Assembly: GCF_017114825.1 (NCBI RefSeq)
Contig: NZ_JADEVO010000002.1
Location: 124,001 to 188,000, forward strand
Source of the DNA: Pseudomonas gregormendelii
GTDB taxonomy: Bacteria > Pseudomonadota > Gammaproteobacteria > Pseudomonadales > Pseudomonadaceae
Direction of reading: 5' to 3'
DNA length: 64,000 nucleotides
Shown one piece after another: positions 45,607 to 56,577 of the stretch. The stretch's first letter is position 1. Each line of letters starts with the position of its first letter. Below the pieces are notes generated by a model that did no database searches, had not been told where the DNA came from, and was given only the letters and a program-made list of their open reading frames with translations. The translations under genes and the position numbers were made by a program.

Positions 45607-45702
45607 TGTAGGAGCTGTCGAGTGCAACGAGGCTGCGATCTTTTGACGTTGGTTGCAGGATCAAAAGATCGCAGCCTCGTTCCACGAGACAGCTCCTACA
45701 GG
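45606..45702. repeat. Long inverted repeat of the GATCGCAGCC family after wbpZ
   Basis: Arms 45606-45646 and 45661-45702 are nearly complementary for about 40 bases (ends CTGTAGGAGCTGTCG / GACAGCTCCTACAG) around a 14-base loop. It separates two convergent genes and probably forms a strong RNA hairpin. The right arm provides the TAG stop codon (45696-45698) of the minus-strand fusion gene. Confidence 0.88.
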
Positions 45703-47726
45703 TCAAGCACCAAAGGCTGTGATCCCGGCGCCGGCACCGCGCAACAGATCAACACTTGCCCCTCACCGGGAATCTCCGCCGGGGGCTGTGGATAATTCAC
45801 CTGGCCGCTCACCAGGCGCGTCTTGCAGGTGCCGCATGACCCCCCCCGGCAACTGAATTCAGGACGCAAGCCGCGACTTTCCGCCAACTCCAGCAAACTG
45901 CCACCGTCGGGTTGCCAGCGGGCCTCCTTGGCCGATCGCTGGAACACCACCGGCACCGAGGTAGTCGCCGCCGGCGGTTGGTCGATCACCACGGCATCAG
46001 GGTCTAGCTGGCGCCGCAGAGTCGAGGGGCCAAAGGTTTCCGCGTGAATCTGCGCATCGCGAATGTCCAGTTCCCGCAGGCTGTCATACAGACCCTGAGT
46101 GAAACCTCCGGGGCCGCACAGGACAAAATCCGGCTGGTCGTAGTCTTCCACTCCAAGGATGTTGTTGAGCAACGCCGTGCTGATCCGTCCGCTCAGATCA
46201 AAGTCCTCTCCCTGCAGTAATCCTTCTTCCGGCTGGCTGAGCAAGCGCAGCACCCTTACCGCGCCTCCCGCCGTTTCCAGGAGTTGATCCAGCTCGACGC
46301 GAAATGGCTGGTCGTCAAGAGTGCGCGAACTCTGGAACAACCACGTAGGACGAATGCGCCGGGTGCGCACGCCTTGATACACCACCTCGCGCAACATCGA
46401 GAGCAATGGCGTAATGCCAACGCCCGCCGCGAGCAACACCAAGGGCCGTCGCTCGTGGGGCGCCACGGTGAAATGCCCCTGGGGTGCACGAGCTTCCAGG
46501 ACATCACCGACCTTGAGCTGATCGTGCAGGAACGAAGACACCAGCCCCTCGCGCTTTACGCTGATACGGAAAAAATCGTCGGAGGGTGCGCTCGACAGGC
46601 TGTAGGTGCGGATGTGATTTTCACCGCCGATATCAAATCGCAACGGTAAATGCTGACCGGCCTGGAACACCGGTAACCCTGCATCATCCGCTGGTTCGAG
46701 ATAAATCGAGCGAATGTTGCGGCTTTGCGCTTCGATGCGCACCACTCGCAATGGCCGCCAGCGATCGCCCAACGCCTGGGCCTGCAACCGCGCGGCCGCC
46801 TGCTCCCAGGTGCCGGTCATCAGGCTGTTGGGCGAGACTCCGTCGAAGCGCCAGCGCAGAGCCAGAGCTGCCGGGCGACGCACCACGCGCTCTACGTCGA
46901 AGGTCCACAACCGTTCGGCACCTTGAAAGGCTTCCACCTGTGGGCCATCGAGGATGATTTCAGTGCGACCCGCCAGTTGCAGCAGGTCGCCGGAAGTGAA
47001 ATCGATGAACAACAGGCCCGCCCGAGGATTGACCAGTAGGTTGCCCAAGGTGTTGAAGTGCAGATTGCCGGCAAAATCAGGAATGGTCAGTCGATTGCCA
47101 TGTACCTGGACGAATCCGGCCTGACCACCGCGATGCGATACGTCGACCGCGCGTTGGCCGTCGATGTCTACATAACTGGCGACGAAGAAGGTGTCGGCAC
47201 GGGTAATCATGTCCCGGGCCGCGAAATCCAGCGCGCCCAGGCGTTCAGCAATGCGCGACGAAGGTTCTGCCAGCGGCACTGTATGAAACTGACGCAACTG
47301 AATGTACTGCGGGCAATTGCCGAAGGACTGGTCAACCGTGACGTCAAAGCCTTTGGCTGTCAGGTTGCCGATATGGCCATTGAGACGATTCCTGCGCCGG
47401 GTGTGCAGCTCGATGCCCAGAAGTCCGATCGCGGCGCCTTGGGTCAATTGCGCCGGGTCATCGGCACCCGGCAGGCTGTCGAATTGCAACACACCGGGCT
47501 GCGGGGAGTGGGCAAATCCAGGCGCGCCTTCAAGCACGCTGGCCCACGGATCACCGTTTGCATCCACCGCACCGTACAGCATGAATGGCAGTTGCTGATA
47601 AAACTGGCGGTGCTGATCCGGCATCTCGCGGCGAATCACCCTGCGTCCGAATGCCTCCATGCGCTCGGCTACTCCGACATGCTCTTGCAACTGTCTTTCG
47701 CCGACGTGCCACGGTGAACGTTCCAT
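45696..47726 (-). CDS. PPOX-like / ferredoxin-NADP reductase / 2Fe-2S ferredoxin fusion protein
   Basis: A 676-residue protein with three parts. N-terminal (about 45-300) flavin-binding split-barrel like pyridoxamine-phosphate oxidases (FMLYGAVDANGDPWASVLEG; DMITRADTFFVASYVD). Middle (about 330-560) FAD and NAD(P) reductase: FQAGQHLPLRFDI, RTYSLSSAP, PLVLLAAGVGITPLLSMLRE. C-terminal (about 590-676) ferredoxin with FSCRGGSCGTCKTRL and LICCAVPA, giving the Cys-x4-Cys-x2-Cys plus Cys pattern. The start has GGGGAGAT upstream. It sits 18 bases after a glutathione transferase gene and likely forms an operon with it. The substrate is unknown. Confidence 0.88.
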   Translation of the reverse strand: MERSPWHVGERQLQEHVGVAERMEAFGRRVIRREMPDQHRQFYQQLPFMLYGAVDANGDPWASVLEGAPGFAHSPQPGVLQFDSLPGADDPAQLTQGAAIGLLGIELHTRRRNRLNGHIGNLTAKGFDVTVDQSFGNCPQYIQLRQFHTVPLAEPSSRIAERLGALDFAARDMITRADTFFVASYVDIDGQRAVDVSHRGGQAGFVQVHGNRLTIPDFAGNLHFNTLGNLLVNPRAGLLFIDFTSGDLLQLAGRTEIILDGPQVEAFQGAERLWTFDVERVVRRPAALALRWRFDGVSPNSLMTGTWEQAAARLQAQALGDRWRPLRVVRIEAQSRNIRSIYLEPADDAGLPVFQAGQHLPLRFDIGGENHIRTYSLSSAPSDDFFRISVKREGLVSSFLHDQLKVGDVLEARAPQGHFTVAPHERRPLVLLAAGVGITPLLSMLREVVYQGVRTRRIRPTWLFQSSRTLDDQPFRVELDQLLETAGGAVRVLRLLSQPEEGLLQGEDFDLSGRISTALLNNILGVEDYDQPDFVLCGPGGFTQGLYDSLRELDIRDAQIHAETFGPSTLRRQLDPDAVVIDQPPAATTSVPVVFQRSAKEARWQPDGGSLLELAESRGLRPEFSCRGGSCGTCKTRLVSGQVNYPQPPAEIPGEGQVLICCAVPAPGSQPLVLDL

Positions 47727-47744
47727 AACGGCATCTCCCCTGCA

Positions 47745-48371
47745 TCAGGCAGTGGTTTGCAAACCGGCGACGGTGCGCGGCATCGGCACAAACCCTGGCA
47801 AGGCTTCTACACGCGCCAGCCAGGCGCGCGCATTGGCGTAAGCCTCGAGTGATACATTGCCTTCAGGCGCATGGGCGATGTAACTGTAGGCAGCGACATC
47901 GGCGATCGTAGGTTCGGTTCCGGCCAGCCATGGGGTATCCGCCAGTTCATGGTCCATAACCTTGAGCAGGTCGTGGGCGCGAGTGATGGCTTCTTCGGCA
48001 TTGTAGGGCGCACCGAACACTGTGATTAGCCGAGCACGAGCCGGACCAAAAGCAATCTGCCCCGCAGCAACCGACAGCCAGCGTTGCACCCTGGCGGCGG
48101 CCACAGGATCCGTCGGCAACCAGCGACCGTTGCCATACTTGTGCGCCAGATAAACCAGAATCGCATTGGAATCGGCGAGGATGACTCCCTGATCATCCAG
48201 TACCGGCACTTGCCCGAAAGGATTGAGGGCCAGGTACTCGGGCTGCTTGTGCGCGCCCTTGGCCAGGTCGACGAAGATCAGCTCAGTGGGTAGCTGCAGC
48301 AGGGACAGCATCAGCTCGGCGCGATGTGCATGGCCGGAGCGCGGGAAGTTATAGAGTTTGATCGGTTGCAT
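47745..48371 (-). CDS. Glutathione S-transferase family protein
   Basis: A 208-residue protein. The thioredoxin-like N-terminus ([40 protein letters not shown] with the cis-Pro and Ser-67-like contact) is followed by an all-helical C-domain ([20 protein letters not shown]). The ATG at 48371 with GGAG upstream is preferred over 48425. It lies between the LysR gene and the PPOX-ferredoxin fusion, all leftward, so a LysR-controlled detoxification or redox unit is inferred. Confidence 0.88.
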   Translation of the reverse strand: MQPIKLYNFPRSGHAHRAELMLSLLQLPTELIFVDLAKGAHKQPEYLALNPFGQVPVLDDQGVILADSNAILVYLAHKYGNGRWLPTDPVAAARVQRWLSVAAGQIAFGPARARLITVFGAPYNAEEAITRAHDLLKVMDHELADTPWLAGTEPTIADVAAYSYIAHAPEGNVSLEAYANARAWLARVEALPGFVPMPRTVAGLQTTA

Positions 48372-48494
48372 GGTGAACTCCGCAGTTGGGGCGCAGATGA
48401 GGAGCTCAGCGCCGAGGAAAGCCATCCTCTACCAATCCACAGATCTATAGAATCACCAGCATTCGCAATCATTTATTTCACTAAGAGCAATAAT

Positions 48495-49397
48495 TCAGCG
48501 ACGCAGGGACGGATGTTCGCGCAGTTCATTGACTGCAAAATCCACGAAGCCGCGAATGCGCGCCGGTGCCTTACGGCCGCCCTGGTAGACGACATGAATG
48601 GGCAGCGGTGGCAGTTCGAACTCCGCGAGCACAACTTCCAGCTCACCTGCCTCGACGTGATTCGCCACTTGGTAGGAAAGCACCCGAGTGAAACCCAGCC
48701 CCAGGCAAGCCGCACTGATTGCCGCCTGATTAGCCGTCACCGTCAGCCGCGGTTCCAGGCGCACCATCAGCGAATTGCCGGCGTCGAGGAATGGCCAGTT
48801 GCGTTGCAGCCCTGTCGCGGAAGTTGCAATGACCGGCACTTGGGCAAGATCCTGCGGGTGTTCTGGTCGGCCATTAGCCTGGAGAAAGGACGGCGACGCA
48901 CAGATGACCCGGCGAACCTCACCCACCCGAATAGCATGCTGATTACTGTCGGCCAGCTCGCCAATGCGCACGGCGACATCAACGCCTTCCTCGACCATGC
49001 TGACGACTCGATCAACCAATAAAGCGTTGATGCTGACTTCAGGAAACCGGGTCAGGTAACTCACCATGATCGGTGTGACAAAAAGATCGCCAAACAGGAC
49101 GGGGGCGGTCACCGTTAACTGCCCACGGGGCTGGGCATGACTGCCCGCCGCCGAATCCTCGGCTTCCTGCACCTCGCCAAGAATTCTCCGACAATCCTCC
49201 AGATAACGCTGCCCCGCTTCACTGAGGTGGACGCTGCGGGTGGTGCGCGTGAGCAGCTGCGTGCCGATGCGCTTCTCCAACGCGGCGACTGCGCGAGTGA
49301 CGCTGGCTGCAGACATACCCAAATGCCGCGCTGCCGCCGAAAAGCCCTGGGCTTGGGCGACGGCGGCGAATACCTGCATTTCCTGGAAACGGTCCAT
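48495..49397 (-). CDS. LysR-family transcriptional regulator
   Basis: A 300-residue regulator with the HTH MQVFAAVAQAQGFSAAARHL and GMSAASVTRAVAALE (about residues 7-65) and an effector domain with VRIGELADSNQHAIRVGE and LGLGFTRVLSYQVANHVEAG. It is in the same orientation as, and 123 bases upstream of, the GST gene, so it may control the GST-fusion pair. Substrate unknown. It is the first gene downstream of glmS, beyond the presumed Tn7 attachment point. Confidence 0.88.
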   Translation of the reverse strand: MDRFQEMQVFAAVAQAQGFSAAARHLGMSAASVTRAVAALEKRIGTQLLTRTTRSVHLSEAGQRYLEDCRRILGEVQEAEDSAAGSHAQPRGQLTVTAPVLFGDLFVTPIMVSYLTRFPEVSINALLVDRVVSMVEEGVDVAVRIGELADSNQHAIRVGEVRRVICASPSFLQANGRPEHPQDLAQVPVIATSATGLQRNWPFLDAGNSLMVRLEPRLTVTANQAAISAACLGLGFTRVLSYQVANHVEAGELEVVLAEFELPPLPIHVVYQGGRKAPARIRGFVDFAVNELREHPSLRR

Positions 49398-49423
49398 GGG
49401 CGGTCGCTCTTTGTTAAAAGCAA

Positions 49424-49452
49424 AAGATCGCAGCCTTCGGCAGCTCCTACAA
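49424..49452. repeat. Single or eroded copy of the GATCGCAGCC repeat between LysR and glmS
   Basis: AAAGATCGCAGCCTTCGGCA continues as GCTCCTACA, matching the arms of the other copies. The complementary arm is degenerate (GATGCGATCTTAAG near 49464-49477), so this copy forms a shorter hairpin. It lies in the gap downstream of glmS. Confidence 0.75.
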
Positions 49453-49473
49453 GAGCTCGATGGATGCGATCTT

Positions 49474-49498
49474 AAGTTCTCACCAGGTTGTGGATAAC
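49474..49498. other. attTn7: Predicted attTn7 site downstream of glmS, unoccupied
   Basis: Tn7 inserts about 25 bases beyond the glmS stop, guided by TnsD binding the conserved glmS 3' end. Here the stop is 49499-49501, GlmS ends NLAKSVTVE as in other Pseudomonas, and no Tn7 end or tns gene follows. The site is inferred from distance; it also contains a DnaA-box-like TGTGGATAA at 49489-49497. Confidence 0.65.
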
Positions 49499-51331
49499 TT
49501 ATTCCACAGTGACCGATTTCGCCAGATTCCGCGGCTGATCGACGTCGGTGCCTTTCAGTACGGCAACGTAGTACGAAAGCAGCTGCAGCGGAATGGTGTA
49601 GAGGATTGGCGAAAGGATGTCGTGGATGTGCGGCATGTGTACGACGTGGGTGCCTTCACCGTTGGTCATGCCGGCCTTCTCGTCGGCGAAGACGATCAGC
49701 TCACCACCGCGGGCGCGCACTTCCTGGAGATTGGATTTGAGCTTTTCCAGCAGCTCGTTGTTCGGCGCCACGGTAACCACTGGCATGTCGTTATCCACAA
49801 GCGCCAGAGGACCATGCTTGAGCTCACCGGCCGGATAGGCTTCGGCGTGGATGTAGGAGATTTCCTTGAGCTTGAGCGCACCTTCCATGGCGACAGGGAA
49901 TTGTGCACCGCGGCCCAGGAACAAGGTGTGATTCTTCTCGGCGAACAGCTCGGCGACTTTCTCGACGGTGCTGTCCATCGCCAGGGCTTCGCCCAGGCGG
50001 GCTGGCAGACGACGCAACTCTTCGACCAGAGTGGCTTCGACGCCATCGGCCAACGTGCCGCGAACCTGGCCCAGGGACAGGGTCAGCAACAACAGGCCGA
50101 CCAGTTGAGTGGTGAACGCTTTGGTGGAAGCCACGCCAATCTCACGGCCGGCCTGGGTCAGCAGGGTCAGGTCGGACTCACGCACCAGCGAGCTGATGCC
50201 CACGTTGCAGATCGCCAGGCTGGCCAGGAAGCCCAGCTCCTTGGCATTACGCAGCGCCGCCAGGGTGTCGGCGGTCTCGCCGGACTGGGAGATGGTCACA
50301 AACAGGGTGTCGGGCTGTACCACCACCTTGCGATAGCGGAACTCACTGGCCACTTCGACCTGGCAAGGGATGCCGGCCAGTTCTTCCAGCCAGTAACGGG
50401 CAACCATCCCCGCGTGGTAGCTGGTGCCGCAGGCGACGATCTGCACGTTGCGCACTTTGGCGAACAACTCGGCAGCCTGTGGACCGAAAGCCTGTACCAG
50501 CACCTGATTCTGGCTCAGTCGACCTTCGAGGGTGCGTTGCACGACCGCTGGCTGCTCGTGGATTTCCTTAAGCATGAAGTGGCGGAACTCGCCTTTGTCG
50601 GCGGCTTCGGCACCATCGCGGTATTGCACGGATTCGCGCTCGACGCTCTGGCCGTTGACGTCCCAGATCTGCACGCTGTCGCGACGAATCTCGGCGATAT
50701 CGCCTTCTTCAAGGTACATGAAGCGGTCCGTGACCTGACGCAGGGCCAACTGGTCCGAAGCCAGGAAGTTCTCACCCATGCCGAGGCCGATCACCAGCGG
50801 ACTGCCACTGCGCGCGGCAACCAGGCGATCCGGTTGATCAGCGCTGATGACGGCCAGGCCGTAGGCACCGTGCAATTCCTTAACGGTAGCCTTGAGCGCC
50901 ACGGTCAGGTCAGCCAGGTCCTTGAGCTTGTGGTTCAGCAAGTGGGCAATGACTTCGGTATCGGTGTCCGAAGTGAACACGTAACCCAGGGCCTTGAGTT
51001 GATGACGAAGGGCTTCGTGGTTTTCGATGATGCCGTTGTGCACCACCGCCAGGTCGCCGGAGAAATGCGGGTGAGCATTGCGTTCGCACGGCGCGCCATG
51101 GGTCGCCCAGCGGGTGTGGGCGATGCCCAGACGCCCCAACAGTGGTTCTTCGGTCAGGGCCAGTTCCAGCTCGCTGACTTTGCCTGGACGGCGCATGCGC
51201 TCAAGCTTTTGGTCGTTGGTGTACACCGCTACACCGGCGCTGTCGTAGCCGCGGTATTCAAGACGCTTGAGGCCTTCGAGCAGGATCGGGGTGATGTTAC
51301 GTTCTGCGACTGCGCCGACAATTCCACACAT
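49499..51331 (-). CDS. glmS: Glutamine-fructose-6-phosphate aminotransferase (isomerizing)
   Basis: A 610-residue enzyme making glucosamine-6-phosphate for peptidoglycan and LPS. N-terminal class II glutaminase with Cys exposed after Met ([20 protein letters not shown]), [16 protein letters not shown], and two C-terminal SIS domains ([37 protein letters not shown]). It ends NLAKSVTVE. The start is one base after the glmR stop, so it is cotranscribed with the regulator. The frame contains a DnaA-box-like 9-mer at 49791. Confidence 0.97.
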   Translation of the reverse strand: MCGIVGAVAERNITPILLEGLKRLEYRGYDSAGVAVYTNDQKLERMRRPGKVSELELALTEEPLLGRLGIAHTRWATHGAPCERNAHPHFSGDLAVVHNGIIENHEALRHQLKALGYVFTSDTDTEVIAHLLNHKLKDLADLTVALKATVKELHGAYGLAVISADQPDRLVAARSGSPLVIGLGMGENFLASDQLALRQVTDRFMYLEEGDIAEIRRDSVQIWDVNGQSVERESVQYRDGAEAADKGEFRHFMLKEIHEQPAVVQRTLEGRLSQNQVLVQAFGPQAAELFAKVRNVQIVACGTSYHAGMVARYWLEELAGIPCQVEVASEFRYRKVVVQPDTLFVTISQSGETADTLAALRNAKELGFLASLAICNVGISSLVRESDLTLLTQAGREIGVASTKAFTTQLVGLLLLTLSLGQVRGTLADGVEATLVEELRRLPARLGEALAMDSTVEKVAELFAEKNHTLFLGRGAQFPVAMEGALKLKEISYIHAEAYPAGELKHGPLALVDNDMPVVTVAPNNELLEKLKSNLQEVRARGGELIVFADEKAGMTNGEGTHVVHMPHIHDILSPILYTIPLQLLSYYVAVLKGTDVDQPRNLAKSVTVE

Positions 51332-51332
51332 G

Positions 51333-52109
51333 CTATTTCTCCTGACTGACAGCTGCGCAGATCAGGGTGATCCCGCGCGCCTGAATCTGATCGCGTGCCT
51401 CAAGCGGCAGGCGATCATCGGTAATTAGGGTATGGACGCTGCTCCAGGGCAGCTCCAGGTTGGGTATCTTGCGACCTATCTTGTCGGACTCGACCATCAC
51501 CACCACTTCCCGGGCGACTTCAGCCATGACGCGGCTCAGGCCCAGCAGTTCGTTGAAGGTGGTCGTACCACGAACCAGGTCGATGCCATCGGCACCAATG
51601 AACAGTTGGTCAAAGTCGTAAGAGCGCAGTACCTGCTCGGCGACCTGGCCCTGGAAGGATTCGGAATGCGGATCCCAGGTTCCACCGGTCATCAACAGCA
51701 CCGGTTCGTGTTCCAGTTCGTTTAAAGCACTGGCGACATGCAACGAGTTGGTCATCACGACCAGACCCGGTTGTTGTCCGAGTTCCGGGATCATTGCCGC
51801 AGTGGTGCTGCCACTGTCGATGATGATTCGCGCATGCTCGCGAATCCGCGAGACGGCGGCGCGGGCGACGGCCTGCTTGTATTTGGAAACCGGCAGGCCA
51901 ATGTCGGCCACCAGTTCCTGAGGCATGGTGATTGCTCCACCGTAACGGCGCAGCAGGAGACCATTGCTTTCAAGCGCGGCAAGATCCTTGCGAATCGTAA
52001 CTTCCGAGGTTTCGAAACGCTTGGCCAATTCGTCCACACTCACTTCACCCTGCACGTTGAGCAAGGCGAGTATGTTGTGACGGCGTTGGGGGGTATTGCG
52101 CTTCGACAT
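51333..52109 (-). CDS. glmR: DeoR-family regulator upstream of glmS
   Basis: A 258-residue DeoR/GlpR-type repressor: N-terminal [39 protein letters not shown] and RRYGGA, followed by a sugar-phosphate sensing DeoRC domain ([42 protein letters not shown]). The start at 52109 ([10 protein letters not shown]) is used instead of 52151. Directly upstream of glmS with a one-base gap, it probably senses an amino-sugar phosphate and adjusts glmS. The name glmR follows Pseudomonas usage. Confidence 0.88.
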   Translation of the reverse strand: MSKRNTPQRRHNILALLNVQGEVSVDELAKRFETSEVTIRKDLAALESNGLLLRRYGGAITMPQELVADIGLPVSKYKQAVARAAVSRIREHARIIIDSGSTTAAMIPELGQQPGLVVMTNSLHVASALNELEHEPVLLMTGGTWDPHSESFQGQVAEQVLRSYDFDQLFIGADGIDLVRGTTTFNELLGLSRVMAEVAREVVVMVESDKIGRKIPNLELPWSSVHTLITDDRLPLEARDQIQARGITLICAAVSQEK

Positions 52110-52207
52110 GACTTGGTAAGTTTCGATTCGAAAGATAACGAAAGCAATCAAAACCTATTACTGAAACTTCGTCAAGCGGTGGCGAGAAAAAGTTCTGTGG
52201 ATAACCG

Positions 52208-52287
52208 CGTAGGAGCTGCCGCAGGCTGCGATCTTTTGCCGTTGATTTTTCAAGATCAAAAGATCGCAGCTTTCGGCAGCTCCTACG
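52208..52287. repeat. Long inverted repeat of the GATCGCAGCC family between glmR and glmU
   Basis: Arms 52208-52238 and 52257-52287 (CGTAGGAGCTGCCG... / ...CGGCAGCTCCTACG) pair over about 30 bases around an 18-base loop. DnaA-box-like TGTGGATAAC stands just outside both ends (52196 and 52294) as direct repeats. It lies in the 194-bp gap between glmU and glmR, both leftward, and could end the glmU transcript. Confidence 0.88.
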
Positions 52288-52303
52288 AGGTATTGTGGAT
52301 AAC

Positions 52304-53671
52304 TTACGGTTTCTTTATTTTTTCCGGGCGCTTCCACCCGTCGATGTTCTTCTGGCGTGCACGACCTACGGCCAACTGCGCGTTATCCACATTCTGCGTA
52401 ATGGTCGAACCGGCAGCCGTCGTTGCGCCGTTAGAGATATCCACAGGCGCCACCAACGAATTGTTGGAACCAATGAACACGTCCTCGCCCAATACGGTTT
52501 TCCACTTGTTGGCGCCGTCATAGTTACAAGTGATGGTGCCAGCGCCAATGTTGGTACGCGCACCGACCTCGGCATCGCCCAGGTAGGTCAGATGACCGGC
52601 CTTCGCGCCTTCACCCAGGTGAGCGTTCTTGAGTTCGACAAAGTTACCCACATGCGCCCGCGCTTCGAGCACGCTACCTGGACGCAGGCGAGCGAACGGG
52701 CCGGCATCGCTGCCCTCACCCATGATCGCGCCGTCGATATGACTATTGGCTTTGATCACCACCCCCTTACGCAGGGTGCTGTCCTTGATCACGCAGTTCG
52801 GACCGATCACCACGTCGTCTTCGATAACGACTTTGCCTTCCAGAATCACGTTGATGTCGATCAGTACGTCGCGGCCAACCGTGACGTCGCCGCGTACATC
52901 AAAACGCGCCGGGTCGCGCAGTGTTACGCCTTGAGCCATCAGGCGCAGCCCCGCGCGCAACTGATAGTGGCGCTCCAGCTCGGAGAGCTGCTTGCGATCG
53001 TTGGCGCCCTGCACTTCCATGGCGTCGTGCGCCTGCTCGGTTGCCACCACCAGGCCATCGCCGACTGCCATGGCGATCACGTCGGTGAGGTAGTACTCGC
53101 CTTGTGCGTTGTTGTTGGAGAGTCGGCTCATCCAGCCACTCAGCTGGGCAAACGGCATGGCCAGGATGCCGGTGTTGCCTTCGGTGATGGCGCGCTGGGT
53201 TTCGTCGGCGTCTTTCTGCTCGACGATGGCGGTCACCTGCCCTTGGGCATCACGCACGATACGCCCATAACCGGTCGGGTCGTCCAGCTCCACGGTCAGC
53301 AGACCCAACTGCTGCGCGGCTACTTTCTTGAGCAGGCGCTGCAGGGTTTCAACTTCGATCAACGGCACGTCGCCGTACAGGATCAGCACGGTGTCGGATT
53401 CGATGAACGGCACCGCCTGGGCAACGGCATGTCCAGTACCCAGCTGTTTGTCCTGCAGGACAAAATTCAGGTCATCCGCCGCCAGCCGCTCACGTACAGC
53501 GTCTGCGCCGTGACCAATGACCACGTGGATGCGCTGTGGATCAAGTTGGCGCGCGGTGTGGATAACATGGCCAAGCATCGAGTTGCCGGCGATCGGGTGC
53601 AGCACCTTGGGCAACGACGAACGCATGCGCGTGCCTTGGCCTGCAGCGAGGATAACGATTTCTAGAGACAT
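52304..53671 (-). CDS. glmU: Bifunctional UDP-N-acetylglucosamine pyrophosphorylase / glucosamine-1-phosphate N-acetyltransferase
   Basis: A 455-residue enzyme for the last two steps of UDP-GlcNAc synthesis. N-terminal uridyltransferase: [38 protein letters not shown]-terminal left-handed beta-helix acetyltransferase with hexapeptide repeats ([40 protein letters not shown]). The end [10 protein letters not shown] is typical. In-frame DnaA-box-like sequences occur at 52383 and 53557. It lies downstream of atpC beyond a strong terminator. Confidence 0.97.
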   Translation of the reverse strand: MSLEIVILAAGQGTRMRSSLPKVLHPIAGNSMLGHVIHTARQLDPQRIHVVIGHGADAVRERLAADDLNFVLQDKQLGTGHAVAQAVPFIESDTVLILYGDVPLIEVETLQRLLKKVAAQQLGLLTVELDDPTGYGRIVRDAQGQVTAIVEQKDADETQRAITEGNTGILAMPFAQLSGWMSRLSNNNAQGEYYLTDVIAMAVGDGLVVATEQAHDAMEVQGANDRKQLSELERHYQLRAGLRLMAQGVTLRDPARFDVRGDVTVGRDVLIDINVILEGKVVIEDDVVIGPNCVIKDSTLRKGVVIKANSHIDGAIMGEGSDAGPFARLRPGSVLEARAHVGNFVELKNAHLGEGAKAGHLTYLGDAEVGARTNIGAGTITCNYDGANKWKTVLGEDVFIGSNNSLVAPVDISNGATTAAGSTITQNVDNAQLAVGRARQKNIDGWKRPEKIKKP

Positions 53672-53728
53672 GACTGGCTACCAATCCTGGGTGGTCAGCG
53701 GCTGCGACCAGGTGATGAATATCGGAAA

Positions 53729-53759
53729 AGAAAAAAGGGTAGCCGAGGCTACCCTTTTT
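53729..53759 (-). terminator. Terminator of the atp operon (possibly bidirectional)
   Basis: GGGTAGCC-GA-GGCTACCC (53737-53754) is an eight-pair stem. On the minus strand it is followed by a T-rich run (complement of 53729-53736), which ends the atp transcript 35 bases after atpC. T residues on the plus side (53755-53759) would also allow function from the other direction. Confidence 0.9.
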
Positions 53760-53788
53760 AATCAATCGCACAACAAGTGGCAGGCCTG

Positions 53789-54214
53789 TTAGTGGCCAAA
53801 CTTCTTGCGGATCTGCTGGACGGTGCGCAGCTGAGCTGCAGCCTCGGCCAGACGTGCAGCGGCAGAACCGTAATCGAATTCAGCGCCACGTTCATGCAGG
53901 GCCTTCTCGGCAGCCTTGACGGCTTCCTGAGCGGAGGCTTCGTCCAGGTCGGCAGCACGTTGCACAGTGTCGGCAAGAACCTTGACCATGTTCGGCTGAA
54001 CCTCGAGGAAACCACCAGAGATGTAATACACCTCCTCTTCCCCGCCTTGCTTGACCAGGCGGATCGGGCCCGGCTTGAGATTAGTGATCAGCGGCGCGTG
54101 ACCCAGGGCGATACCAAGATCACCGAGTGCACCGTGCGCAATTACCATCTCGACCAGGCCGGAAAAGATTTCCCCTTCCGCGCTGACGATATCGCAATGG
54201 ACTGTCATAGCCAT
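53789..54214 (-). CDS. atpC: ATP synthase F1 epsilon subunit
   Basis: A 141-residue protein: N-terminal beta sandwich [20 protein letters not shown], with [20 protein letters not shown], then [20 protein letters not shown], and a C-terminal helical hairpin ([18 protein letters not shown] region) that regulates hydrolysis. Last gene of the atp operon; a terminator follows 30 bases on. Confidence 0.96.
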   Translation of the reverse strand: MAMTVHCDIVSAEGEIFSGLVEMVIAHGALGDLGIALGHAPLITNLKPGPIRLVKQGGEEEVYYISGGFLEVQPNMVKVLADTVQRAADLDEASAQEAVKAAEKALHERGAEFDYGSAAARLAEAAAQLRTVQQIRKKFGH

Positions 54215-54259
54215 CTGATTGCCTCAACCTAAATTAGCGCCCGTTGCCGGGCGCCGGGA

Positions 54260-55666
<1,407 letters not shown>

Positions 55667-56527
55667 TTAAACCGCGGCAGCGCCGCCGACGATTTCCGAG
55701 ATCTCTTGGGTGATCGCAGCCTGACGCGCCTTGTTGTAGACCAGCTGCAAATCGCTGATCAAATCACCGGCGTTGTCGGTAGCGTTCTTCATCGCGATCA
55801 TCCGCGCAGCTTGTTCAGCCGCGTTGTTCTCGACCACCGCCTGGTAGACCTGCGACTCCACGTAACGGACCATCAAGCCATCAAGCAGCTCTTTGGCGTC
55901 CGGTTCGTACAGATAATCCCAGTGGTGCTTGAGTTCCTGTTCCGGCGTTGCCACCAGAGGAATCAATTGCTCCACGGTAGGCTGTTGCGTCATGGTGTTG
56001 ATGAACTTGTTGGACACCACGGACAGGCGGTCAATACGGCCGTCCAGGTAGGCATCCAGCATCACCTTGACGCTGCCGATCAGGTCATTGATCGACGGCT
56101 CTTCACCCAGGTGGCTGATAGCTGCTACGACGTTACCGCCGAAGTTGCGGAAGAAAGCCGCACCCTTGCTACCAACAACACACAGATCGATCTCGACGCC
56201 GTTTTCGCGGTTTACCGCCATGTCCTTGACCAGAGCCTTGAACAGGTTGGTGTTCAAGCCACCACACAGACCACGGTCGCTGCTCACCACAACATAACCA
56301 ACGCGCTTTACTTCACGGTCGATCATGAACGGGTGGCGATATTCCGGGTTGGCGTTGGCCAGATGGCCAATAACCTGGCGGATGCGCTCCGCGTAAGGAC
56401 GGCTAGCAGCCATGCGCATTTGTGCCTTGCGCATTTTACTGACCGCCACTTTTTCCATGGCGCTGGTAATCTTTTGCGTGCTTTTGATGCTCGCAATCTT
56501 ACTGCGAATCTCTTTTGCGCCTGCCAT
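55667..56527 (-). CDS. atpG: ATP synthase F1 gamma subunit
   Basis: A 286-residue rotary shaft subunit: N-terminal helix [20 protein letters not shown] then [12 protein letters not shown], a central Rossmann-like part with [16 protein letters not shown], and the C-terminal helix [20 protein letters not shown] then [13 protein letters not shown]. Between atpA and atpD as usual. Confidence 0.97.
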   Translation of the reverse strand: MAGAKEIRSKIASIKSTQKITSAMEKVAVSKMRKAQMRMAASRPYAERIRQVIGHLANANPEYRHPFMIDREVKRVGYVVVSSDRGLCGGLNTNLFKALVKDMAVNRENGVEIDLCVVGSKGAAFFRNFGGNVVAAISHLGEEPSINDLIGSVKVMLDAYLDGRIDRLSVVSNKFINTMTQQPTVEQLIPLVATPEQELKHHWDYLYEPDAKELLDGLMVRYVESQVYQAVVENNAAEQAARMIAMKNATDNAGDLISDLQLVYNKARQAAITQEISEIVGGAAAV

Positions 56528-56577
56528 GTAACACCTATCAGGTTAGCAAGCGGGAGCCTCGCGGCTCCCGCTGCGGC

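Larger units (their letters stand above)
49489..53565. promoter_or_regulatory. Cluster of DnaA-box-like 9-mers around glmS-glmR-glmU
   Basis: Exact TGTGGATAA or TTATCCACA occurs at 49489, 49791, 52196, 52294, 52383 and 53557. Some are inside glmS or glmU, others intergenic. A further six were counted elsewhere (18114, 44935, 45787, 62240, 63006, 63349). Whether DnaA binds them is not shown by the sequence. Confidence 0.6.

Noticed and set aside
45672..45690. GTTCCACGAG in the hairpin as a parS half-site
   Set aside because: It lacks the CGTG centre and the second half; the similarity is limited to one arm.
51332..51345. glmS ribozyme upstream of glmS
   Set aside because: Only one base separates glmR from glmS, leaving no room for the ribozyme, which belongs mainly to Gram-positive bacteria.
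49460..51349. Long open frame opposite glmS
   Set aside because: Antisense shadow of the strongly codon-biased glmS; the translation has no recognisable motifs.
52295..53665. Long open frame opposite glmU
   Set aside because: Antisense shadow; glmU is unambiguous on the other strand.
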